In this document: positions 35,043 through 42,456 of the stretch, piece by piece | Position numbering within the stretch: the stretch's first letter is position 1 | Layout: each line of letters starts with the position of its first letter | Assembly: GCA_036741775.1 (NCBI GenBank) | Contig: DAINRQ010000014.1 | Span: 1-64,000 of the forward strand | Reading direction: 5' to 3' | Length of the DNA: 64,000 nucleotides | Source of the DNA: JAJKIV01 sp036741775 | GTDB lineage: Bacteria > Gemmatimonadota > Gemmatimonadetes > Gemmatimonadales > Gemmatimonadaceae | Notes under the pieces: model-generated | What the model saw: only the letters and a program-made list of their open reading frames with translations | What the model was told of the DNA's origin: nothing | Databases searched by the model: none | Translations under genes and position numbers: made by a program

Positions 35043-35834
35043 CTACACGATAACCCGGTCTCCGACCGTGATCGCACCCTGCCCCGCGTGGATCACGTTC
35101 TGCCCGAAGTAGACCTCCCCGTCCCCACGACGCCGGTACGACGCGAGCGTCCGCAGCGGTTCCTTCCCACGCGCCCCCGTCTGTTGATCCACGAGCGTCG
35201 TCACGCACCGCGCGCATGGCTTCACCACCGTCGCGCGGACGTCGCCAATCACGATGTTCCGCCAGCCATCCTCCGCGAACGGCGTGGAACCGCGCACCAC
35301 CACGTTAGGCCGGAACCGATTCATCGGCAGGGGCGTCTCGAGGCGCGCGTTGAGGTCCTCGAGTGACGCCTCCCCAATCAGCAGGAGCGGGTACGCGTCG
35401 GCGAAGCTCACCTCGTCGTCCGGGCGCGTGGCATACGTCGGATCGACGAGACGCTTCCACTCATCGGCGAGCCGTACGAGCCGACACGAGACTCCGAGGT
35501 GCGCGCTCAGCCAACGGCTCGCGTCGTCACCCTGGTCGATTGCGTCGCACACATCCCGCCACACGACGACCGATCGGCGCGGCCCTTCCATGAGAACTGG
35601 CACTGTGATCGTCGAAAAGCCCGGCGCCGCGAGGGTGACCGCGCCATCGGCGATTCGCGGGACGATGAGTGCCAGCTTCGGTAGCTCCCGCTGCGAGAGG
35701 AACCGGCCGTCGTCGTCCACCACCATGAAGCGCCGGTCGCCCATGACCCCGCGGCGATCGAGGGTCACGCTCGCCACCGACATCCCGGCGCATGACTTGA
35801 TCGGGTAGACGTAGAGTGCCGCGACTTCGACCAT
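35043..35834 (-). CDS. MOSC-domain protein, YcbX-like
   Basis: The 263-residue protein has the MOSC N-terminal beta-barrel (VAALYVYPIKSCAGMSVASVTLDRRGVMGDRRFMVVD) and the MOSC domain with MNRFRPNVVVRG. The conserved molybdenum-cofactor ligand Cys is in VKPCARCVTT, and the C-terminus has GEVYFGQNVI. Relatives such as YcbX and mARC reduce N-hydroxylated compounds using molybdenum cofactor; activity here is inferred. The start at 35834 matches the family beginning; the longer frame upstream is not protein-like. Confidence 0.88.
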   Translation of the reverse strand: MVEVAALYVYPIKSCAGMSVASVTLDRRGVMGDRRFMVVDDDGRFLSQRELPKLALIVPRIADGAVTLAAPGFSTITVPVLMEGPRRSVVVWRDVCDAIDQGDDASRWLSAHLGVSCRLVRLADEWKRLVDPTYATRPDDEVSFADAYPLLLIGEASLEDLNARLETPLPMNRFRPNVVVRGSTPFAEDGWRNIVIGDVRATVVKPCARCVTTLVDQQTGARGKEPLRTLASYRRRGDGEVYFGQNVIHAGQGAITVGDRVIV

Positions 35835-35959
35835 GTGGCTCGTTCCGGTTGGAGTACCCCGAACGTTGCACGTCGGCGCGCGCGGCGCCACCTTGCCGGA
35901 GCGAATCGTTACGTGACCCCAGTCGTGGAGGGTATCGCGTGTTCGCGAGGCCCAAACTC

Positions 35960-36148
35960 ATGAAGTTCGTGCCGACCCCGCCATCTGGAGACGTGTGTGA
36001 CTGCCCGTGTCATAGCGCTCCGCTGGCGGTCATGCACCCGGTCCCATGCTGCGTGCCGTGCTCCGTGTGCGGGCGCCAGGTAGCCTCGGCGCGCCTCATG
36101 CCGCACATGGCGGCGCACGGAAGGCCGCTACCGCGCCGCGCCGACTAG
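35960..36148 (+). CDS. Small Cys-rich putative zinc protein
   Basis: The 62-residue product begins MKFVPTPPSGDVCDCPCH and continues HPVPCCVPCSVCGRQVASARLMPHMAAH. Eight cysteines and several histidines in CxCxxC-like groups suggest a zinc ribbon. I know of similar small proteins only as hypothetical. It is divergent from the MOSC gene (126 bp between starts). Confidence 0.5.
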   Translation: MKFVPTPPSGDVCDCPCHSAPLAVMHPVPCCVPCSVCGRQVASARLMPHMAAHGRPLPRRAD

Positions 36149-36265
36149 CGGTTAGCCAGCGTGGATTCGAAAGGCGTAGCATGTGACGCGTAACGGGACC
36201 GCACTGAGGCGGCCGGCAAGGGCTCGGCGGGACAGTGAGTGGCCAGTCGTCAGCGGGGAGTGGAG

Positions 36266-36345
36266 CAGTCCTGAGTGATCAGTCGTCCAGTCCTCAGTTG
36301 CGAGTGACGCTCACCGACAACTCGACACTGAATCACTCAGGACTG
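36266..36345. repeat. CAGT-rich inverted repeat in convergent junction
   Basis: CAGTCCTGAGTGATCAGT (36266-36283) pairs with ACTGAATCACTCAGGACTG (36327-36345) with one unpaired base. The intervening and flanking sequence is rich in CAGT/ACTG words like those inside the palindrome at 20.9-21.1 kb. It lies between the Cys-rich gene (ends 36148) and the GGDEF-EAL gene (ends 36411). Confidence 0.7.
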
Positions 36346-36410
36346 ATGACTGCGCGACTGGGAACCGACGACGGGCGACTGCCCCGGCAGCTTCGCGGCA
36401 CGCAGCCTCG

Positions 36411-38612
36411 TCAACCTGCGGCGACCGCCGCGATGTCCTCCCGCGGCGACAAGTCTCCAGGGAGCCCCTGTGTGAGCAGCGCCGTGAACTGGGCCGCGGG
36501 GAGCGGGCGCGAAAAATGGTAGCCCTGGCCGTAGGTGCACCCGAGGAACCTCAGTCCCTCGACCTGTTCCACGCGTTCGATCCCCTCCGCAACCATGTCG
36601 AGCCCGAGCGCATCACCGAGTGCGACGATCGCGCGCGTGAGGGACGCAGGCTGCCCACCTGACCCGATCGGATCCACGAACGTCTTGTCGACCTTCAGGA
36701 TATCGATGGGAAAGCGCTGCAGATAACTCAGCGACGAGTACCCGGTGCCGAAGTCATCCACGGCGAGCGAGAGCCCGAGGCCTTTGAGCTCACGGAGCCG
36801 GGCGAGCGTCATATCCGTGTCGTTCAGCATCACGCTCTCGGTGATTTCGAGCGTCAGCGTTGACGGCTGAATCCCGGAGACATCCAGCGCAGCATGCACG
36901 GCCGCGATCATATCGGGGTGCTGGATCTGCGCGCCCGAGATGTTCACGCCGACTTTGAAGGGACGGCCGTCGGGCACCTGATGCGCTCCCGCAGTACGGT
37001 GATCGGCGCTCGCGAAGAGTCGCTGCCAGTGCGCCGCTTGCCGGCAAGCCTCGGCGAGCACCCACCGCCCGATCGGCACGATGAGGCCGGTGGACTCGGC
37101 CAGCGGGATGAAGTCGCCGGGGAAGACCATGCCGCGTTCAGGGTGTTGCCATCGCAGAAGGGCCTCGGCGCCGATGATGCGCCGACTCGCGAGATGAACG
37201 ACCGGCTGGTAGTACAGCTCGAGCTCACCACGCTCGAGCGCGGAGCGCAGATCGGACTCCAGCACGAGACGCTCGAGCGCCGCCTGATGCATCGTCTCCT
37301 CGAAGATCACGTACCGGCCCTTGCCGCCGTGCTTCGCGGCGTACATGGCGACGTCCGCCTGACGCAGGAGATCGTCCGCCGCCGCGCCGGGATCGCCGAA
37401 TGCAATGCCGATGCTCGCGCCAACACGCACGTCGGCGCCGCCGACGGCGAACGGGGCCTCGAGCGCGCGGGCGATGCGTTCCGCGACGACGGTGATGTCC
37501 CCATGCGACCGCACGCCGCGGACGAGGATCGCGAACTCATCGCCGCCAAGCCGTGCGACTGTGTCGCAGCCACGAGTGGCGTTGAGCAGTCGATCGGCCG
37601 CGACCGTGAGGAGCTGATCGCCGATGGCGTGCCCCAGCCCGTCGTTCACATCCTTGAAGTTGTCGAGGTCGATGTACATCACCGAGATCGACCCGCGATT
37701 TCCAGGAACCGCGGTCGCCCGCGTCACGCGATCCCGGAAGAGGGCGCGGTTCGCGAGCCCCGTGAGCGCATCATGCGTGGCCTGATGGACAAGGCGGTCT
37801 TCGCTCTCGCGCAGGTTCGTTACCATGCGCTCCATCGAGCGGAGGAGCTGTCCCACCTCATCCGCACCCGCGGTTGGCAGGCTGATACTGAGATCGCCCG
37901 CGGCGACACGGTCCGCGATGCGCACGGCGTCGCTCAACGGAATCGTCAGCGAGTCGCTGGCGACGCGTGATAGGGCGACGACGGCGAGCACGAACATCAA
38001 CGTCAGCCCCACGCACACGCCCCAGGCGATACGCTGGCGGCGCCGTTCCTCCGAGATGGCCAGGGCCATCGCTTCACGATCGCGGCGGGCGTCGACGTCG
38101 AGCGCCGCTTTCAGCCGCCGATGCCGCGCCGTGAGGTCGCGCTGCACGTCGGACAGGTTGTCGCTCACTTCGCCAGCGATCATACGAGCACTGACGTCGC
38201 GGGCGCGCGCGTAGTACGCGTCGAACAGCGGCCGCATGGCCGGCCCCTGCTCGTGAAGCGCGGAGTGCTCGTCGCGCTCGAGCAACCGGACGAACTCGTG
38301 CGCGAGCGAGTCCGCGCGATCGAGCCCGTCGATGTCGGTCGCGGCGACGGCGTCCTGGAAGCTGCGCTGCATCGCCACGAGCCCTTGCTCGAGCTTCCAG
38401 CTCGCCTCGACGATGGGGTAGTACTGGTTGCCCAGGCGCTCGAGCCGCCGGTCGGCGAGAACGCCGAATCCGACGGTCACGAGCAACACCGCACCGAGGG
38501 CGGTTGCCGTGAGGCTGGGGAAGAGGCGCAGCTTCCGTGCGAACGTGAGCCCTCGATACCAGCGAACGAACCGGCCGGCGAGGGCGTGCCAGGAGGCCGG
38601 TGTTTTTCGCAT
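36411..38612 (-). CDS. Membrane-bound GGDEF-EAL c-di-GMP enzyme
   Basis: The 733-residue protein has a membrane helix (about 31-53), a helical periplasmic sensor (54-195), a second helix (about 200-222) and a HAMP linker. The GGDEF domain has an intact LGGDEF and an RGCD I-site five residues before it. The EAL domain has EALLRW, EITES, DDFGTGYSS and LKVDKTFV. Both enzyme halves therefore look competent for making and degrading c-di-GMP. Its start overlaps the stop of the upstream periplasmic-binding-protein gene (TGATG), so the two are translationally coupled. Confidence 0.92.
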   Translation of the reverse strand: MRKTPASWHALAGRFVRWYRGLTFARKLRLFPSLTATALGAVLLVTVGFGVLADRRLERLGNQYYPIVEASWKLEQGLVAMQRSFQDAVAATDIDGLDRADSLAHEFVRLLERDEHSALHEQGPAMRPLFDAYYARARDVSARMIAGEVSDNLSDVQRDLTARHRRLKAALDVDARRDREAMALAISEERRRQRIAWGVCVGLTLMFVLAVVALSRVASDSLTIPLSDAVRIADRVAAGDLSISLPTAGADEVGQLLRSMERMVTNLRESEDRLVHQATHDALTGLANRALFRDRVTRATAVPGNRGSISVMYIDLDNFKDVNDGLGHAIGDQLLTVAADRLLNATRGCDTVARLGGDEFAILVRGVRSHGDITVVAERIARALEAPFAVGGADVRVGASIGIAFGDPGAAADDLLRQADVAMYAAKHGGKGRYVIFEETMHQAALERLVLESDLRSALERGELELYYQPVVHLASRRIIGAEALLRWQHPERGMVFPGDFIPLAESTGLIVPIGRWVLAEACRQAAHWQRLFASADHRTAGAHQVPDGRPFKVGVNISGAQIQHPDMIAAVHAALDVSGIQPSTLTLEITESVMLNDTDMTLARLRELKGLGLSLAVDDFGTGYSSLSYLQRFPIDILKVDKTFVDPIGSGGQPASLTRAIVALGDALGLDMVAEGIERVEQVEGLRFLGCTYGQGYHFSRPLPAAQFTALLTQGLPGDLSPREDIAAVAAG

Positions 38613-39094
38613 CAGTCGGTGACGTCGAGGACACGAACGCCGCGCGGGAGCGCGACGTTAGGCGACACGTACGCGATCGCGGCGGGGTTCACCTGCACGA
38701 ACTCGAGCACCGCGTCGTCGCTCGGTTTCTCGGGGGGCGGCACGTCGCGGCCCGAGAAGATCTGCTGCTGCCAGTACGCTCTCACTGAGCTGACGGACTT
38801 CGCGAGGACCCGTCGAGTGAACGCCACACGAACTGGCGAGTCGGCCGGGAGGTCGACGGGCATCGCCACCGCACCACTGTCCCAGCGGGAGATCTTCTTC
38901 AGGAAATAGCGTGCGACCTGCGCGCGCGACATCGCGCTCACGGCGTTCTGGTCGTTCACGACCACCACGAACCCGCTGGCGCGCGTCGCGTACGGATCGC
39001 GTTCGCGCGTTGCGGCGGATGAGTCGCCCACCAGTGCGAACGTGGTCGTCACGAGTACGAGGGCCAGGCCTGACCGAAGTCGAACGGAACGCAT
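38612..39094 (-). CDS. Small PstS-like periplasmic binding protein
   Basis: The 160-residue exported protein (signal MRSVRLRSGLALVLVTTTFALVG) contains FVVVVNDQNAVSAMSRAQVARYFLKK, WDSGAVAMPVDLP, RVAFTRRVL, YWQQQIFSG and VQVNPAAIAYVSP. This matches the short phosphate-binding-protein-like family (PstS-related, about half the length of true PstS). Relatives often sit beside signalling genes. It lies between a porin gene and a GGDEF-EAL gene, ending in a one-base overlap with the latter. It may present a bound anion to the sensor; that is inference. Confidence 0.75.
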   Translation of the reverse strand: MRSVRLRSGLALVLVTTTFALVGDSSAATRERDPYATRASGFVVVVNDQNAVSAMSRAQVARYFLKKISRWDSGAVAMPVDLPADSPVRVAFTRRVLAKSVSSVRAYWQQQIFSGRDVPPPEKPSDDAVLEFVQVNPAAIAYVSPNVALPRGVRVLDVTD

Positions 39095-39101
39095 TGCCCG
39101 A

Positions 39102-40226
39102 CTAGAAGCTGGCGGACAGACTCGCAATGACGTATCGAAACTTCGGCGCGGTCGACGGATGTGACGTTTGCTCGATCTGCATGCCCCGATCCCAGTGCTG
39201 CTCGATCTTCAGCACGAGTGATGGCGTGAACGCGTACGAGAGCCCCACGCCGTCCGACCGATGCCATTCGAAGCTCGATGGCAGGGCGCCCTCGCCATAG
39301 ATCACGTCGGTGTCGCGCGACCGCTGCACCTCGCCCGTGATCCCGAGCTTCGGCGTCAACTTGTAGTTCGCCTGCACGTACCCGACGTAGAGCTTGTCCG
39401 AATCGACGTAGTTCTGCAGTTGTCCTTCGGCGCGGAGGAACCAGCGCTCACGCGTCGCATCGAGCGACACGTGGTACTCCTTGAGCTCGTTCTCGTAGAA
39501 CTCCTCGATCTCCCATCGGTCATCATGTCGCTGGGCGGCGAACCCGAGCCGAACGCCGTCGGCTGGAGTGTTGAGCCACAGCTGCGCGCCGATGGCGTTC
39601 CTCGCCCGCACGCGATAGACCGCGTACTCCTCACTCCAGGTATCGTAGGCGAGCGACCGCCAACCGCCGAGGTAGCCGTTCACCTCGAGGCTCCACGGCG
39701 CGCTTTCGAAGAACGTGTGCGAGGCGATCACGCCATCGATGGTCTCGCTGTAGTACGCGCCTTCGTCGTAGAACACGACCGGCGGGCGGTAGGTCGGCAA
39801 CACGACGCCCACGCTACGCAGCTCGTTGTAGATGCCGCGCGGGATCGGCATCCGGCCGATCTTCACCGAGGTCCCCTGGCTGAACGCGTGCTGATAGAAC
39901 GCCCAGTTCAGGTTCACGTCCGACTCGAAGTCCGTGATCTTGCTCTGCCCCAGACGCCGATGGTTCGCCTGCACCACGAACTGATCGTTGGATGTGGCGA
40001 AGTAGCGGAGCTGAAGCGCGGCGTAACGGAAGTCCGTTGACGCCTCGTCGGTCAGTCCGTAGAACTGCGTCCCGGTGGACTTGCCCCACCCCTGCGTGAG
40101 GTAGCCGTGGACCGAGATCTTTGGGGCGGCATCCTGGGCCTCGACAACAGCTGTCCCTGACGCGGACAGCGCGAGCGCCACCACGGCAGCCTGCGCGGCA
40201 CCTGACACTGAGAACCTGGACACCAT
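39102..40226 (-). CDS. Outer-membrane porin-like beta-barrel
   Basis: The 374-residue protein has a signal peptide ending near VEAQDA. It has a beta-barrel pattern with KISVHGYLTQGWG at the start, FVVQANHRRLGQSKITDFESDVNLNWAFYQH, VKIGRMPIPRGIYNE, and a C-terminal YVIASLSASF with terminal Phe. It resembles DcaP/OprP-type porins and related proteins. It is the first gene of a three-gene operon with the PstS-like and GGDEF-EAL genes, with 7 bp between the first two. Confidence 0.8.
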   Translation of the reverse strand: MVSRFSVSGAAQAAVVALALSASGTAVVEAQDAAPKISVHGYLTQGWGKSTGTQFYGLTDEASTDFRYAALQLRYFATSNDQFVVQANHRRLGQSKITDFESDVNLNWAFYQHAFSQGTSVKIGRMPIPRGIYNELRSVGVVLPTYRPPVVFYDEGAYYSETIDGVIASHTFFESAPWSLEVNGYLGGWRSLAYDTWSEEYAVYRVRARNAIGAQLWLNTPADGVRLGFAAQRHDDRWEIEEFYENELKEYHVSLDATRERWFLRAEGQLQNYVDSDKLYVGYVQANYKLTPKLGITGEVQRSRDTDVIYGEGALPSSFEWHRSDGVGLSYAFTPSLVLKIEQHWDRGMQIEQTSHPSTAPKFRYVIASLSASF

Positions 40227-40361
40227 CGCCTCGCGAGGAAATGAGTGGGCCCTAACCTTCGGGGCGCCAACGCACTACGTCCGGCGCCACCGATGGCGCC
40301 GTCTCCTCATAGTGTCGGATCCAGTGCGGATTTTCTTAGCCGGTCAGATCGGCCGAATCGT

Positions 40362-41225
40362 TCAGAACTCCTCCATGGCGAGCGCGCGTTCCATCGATTC
40401 CCATCGCCCACGCGCAACCCGGAGCCTGACGCCGTCGGCGAGGACGATCGTACCGCCCCCGTCGGGTTCGCGATGCAACTCGCGGATGCGCTTGACGTTC
40501 ACGATGAGCGAGCGGTGCACGCGGACGAACTCGCGCGCCTCGAGCAGGCGCTCCAGCGCGTGCATGCGCTGTGACACCAGATGGCGCTGCTTGCCGGCGT
40601 GAATGCGCGCGTAGTCCCCCGAGGCTTCGACCCAGTCGATCGCGTCGATCTCCACGAGTGTGATCTTCGACCCATTGCGCACGCCGATTCGGCGCGGTGC
40701 CGTCGCGTGCTCTTTCGCCTCGCCGTCGGATTCGGTGAGCGACAGCTCGGCCGGAGGACGCTCGTCGGCAAGGCGATCGGCCGCCATGCTGGCGAGGGTG
40801 CGGTGAAGAGTCAGCGCGTCCATGGCGCGCAGCCCTTCGAGTGCGCGTGTCACCGCCGCACGGAAGCGTGGGCGGCCGAACGGCTTGAGGACGTAATCGA
40901 GTGCATGGACGTCGAACGCGCGGATGGCGTGCTCGTCGTGCGCGGTGACGAACACAATGCCCCGAGGGACGTCGCCGCCGAGTGCGTCCAGCACGCGAAA
41001 GCCGTCCTGGTCGGGCATCTGGATGTCGAGGAACAGGAGATCCGGCTTGAGTCGCCTGACGAGTGCGACTGCTTCCTTCCCGTTCGATGCCTCGCCCACA
41101 ACCTGTATCGTAGGATGCTCGGTGAGGAGCGTCGTCACGACTTCACGCGCGGTGGGCTCGTCGTCCACGACCACCGCGCGAACCGTGGCTCGCGCGCCGT
41201 CAGCCTCCACGCGTGCCACTGCCAT
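40362..41225 (-). CDS. LytTR-family response regulator
   Basis: The 287-residue protein has a receiver domain (VRAVVVDDEPTAREVV, phosphoacceptor Asp in LLFLDIQMPDQDG, VTAHDEHAIRAFDVHALDYVLKPF). A linker follows, then a LytTR DNA-binding domain (ITLVEIDAIDWVEASGDYARIHAGK, MHALERLLEAREFVRVHRSLIVNVKRIREL). It overlaps the 3' end of the kinase gene by 26 bp, so the pair is surely one operon. The start at 41225 matches the family. The target promoter is unknown; the porin operon and the DUF5916 gene are the nearest candidates. Confidence 0.9.
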   Translation of the reverse strand: MAVARVEADGARATVRAVVVDDEPTAREVVTTLLTEHPTIQVVGEASNGKEAVALVRRLKPDLLFLDIQMPDQDGFRVLDALGGDVPRGIVFVTAHDEHAIRAFDVHALDYVLKPFGRPRFRAAVTRALEGLRAMDALTLHRTLASMAADRLADERPPAELSLTESDGEAKEHATAPRRIGVRNGSKITLVEIDAIDWVEASGDYARIHAGKQRHLVSQRMHALERLLEAREFVRVHRSLIVNVKRIRELHREPDGGGTIVLADGVRLRVARGRWESMERALAMEEF

Positions 41226-42339
41226 TGGGGCCGCTCGACCCATTCGCATGTCCGTTCACGGATGCTGGAATGTCCACCGTCACGATCGTGCCACCGCCCG
41301 GTGCATCGGCGATGCTCATGAGGCCGCGCTCACCGTACAGCTCCGTCAACCGCTCGCGTGTATTGCGGAGCCCCGTCCCGGAGCCCGGGCTCTTCGTCGC
41401 GGCGGACATGCCGGGCCCGTCGTCGCGTACCGTTAGGCGGAGGCGAGTTCCCTCGCGCGTTGCCGACACTTCGAGGACACCAGCCGTCGAGACGGCGGAA
41501 ATGCCGTGGCGGACGGCGTTCTCGACGAGCGGTTGCAGGATGAGCGGCGGCACCAGGCAATCCAGGGCGTCCGGATGCGCCCCGACCGTCGGCCGGAGGC
41601 GATCCCGGAACCGGACCTCCTCGATCGCGAGGTAGTCGCGAACGAGATCGAGCTCCTCGGCGAGCGAGACCTCGAGCCGTGACGTGGAGCTCGAGACCTT
41701 GTGGAAGAGCGCGCCGAGGTGATCGAGCACGGCGTCGGCGTCGTCGCTGCGTCCGCTGCGCCAAAGCTGCCCGATGGTGTGGAGTGTGTTGAACAGAAAG
41801 TGCGGGCGGATCTGCGCGTTCAGCGCCTGCAGGCGGGCCTGCGCGAGCTGGCTTTCCATCCTCGCGAGCTGGAGCTCACGTGATTGAGCGCTGCGGTAGT
41901 ACAGCACCGCCTGGGTGATCCCGAGGATTGCGGCGTAGACGAGCAGCGCGATGTGGAATCGCACGGTGGCCCAGATGGCACCCTGCTGCACGAGCATCGC
42001 GAGCCCGCCGAATCTACCCGAGCTCGCCCAGTACATGAGCACGACGAGCACGTTGGCCGCGAACGCGAGCAGCGGGGCGGCGATCAGGTGAATGGCAGCA
42101 TGCTTGGGCCACCGATCGCGGCTGAGAGGGAACCGAACGGTGAGGGCGATGACCGCGAGCGTGACGGGGATCCATGGATAGATCTGCCTGAGCGCGGTCT
42201 TGATGGCGGCTCCGAGCGTCACGGGCTCGTTTCCCATGACGTTGGATCCGAGCGCGGTCTGGGCCCCCCACAACACGCCGATGAGGAGCCAGAGCGCGCA
42301 TACGCCGGCTACTATCCGCGCTCCGATCCTCATCTTCAT
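41200..42339 (-). CDS. LytS/YehU-type sensor histidine kinase
   Basis: The 379-residue protein has about four to five membrane helices in its first 150 residues. The His_kinase motif ALNAQIRPHFLFNTLHTI contains the phosphoacceptor His, and the ATPase domain shows LVENAVRHGI, VRDDGPGM and GTGLRNTRERL. It would phosphorylate the LytTR regulator encoded just downstream. The sensed signal is unknown; the membrane part has no recognisable sensor domain. It begins 117 bp after the DUF5916 gene on the same strand, a gap that holds two hairpins. Confidence 0.9.
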   Translation of the reverse strand: MKMRIGARIVAGVCALWLLIGVLWGAQTALGSNVMGNEPVTLGAAIKTALRQIYPWIPVTLAVIALTVRFPLSRDRWPKHAAIHLIAAPLLAFAANVLVVLMYWASSGRFGGLAMLVQQGAIWATVRFHIALLVYAAILGITQAVLYYRSAQSRELQLARMESQLAQARLQALNAQIRPHFLFNTLHTIGQLWRSGRSDDADAVLDHLGALFHKVSSSTSRLEVSLAEELDLVRDYLAIEEVRFRDRLRPTVGAHPDALDCLVPPLILQPLVENAVRHGISAVSTAGVLEVSATREGTRLRLTVRDDGPGMSAATKSPGSGTGLRNTRERLTELYGERGLMSIADAPGGGTIVTVDIPASVNGHANGSSGPNGSGTRGG

Positions 42340-42400
42340 CGATCGACTCCAGTGGATGTGGCGGAAGCCTGGCTGACAGGAACGCTACCTGATATGGCCT

Positions 42401-42435
42401 GCCAGCCACCAGCTGGCCTCCCAGCTCGACGCTGG
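42401..42435. promoter_or_regulatory. Two tandem hairpins upstream of kinase gene
   Basis: GCCAGC-CACCA-GCTGGC (42401-42417) is followed four bases later by CCAGC-TCGAC-GCTGG (42421-42435). Both sit between the DUF5916 stop and the kinase start, read on the minus strand. They could weaken or terminate read-through, or serve as repeated operator sites. Confidence 0.45.
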
Positions 42436-42456
42436 CGGGCTGGGACGCTCCTTCGC

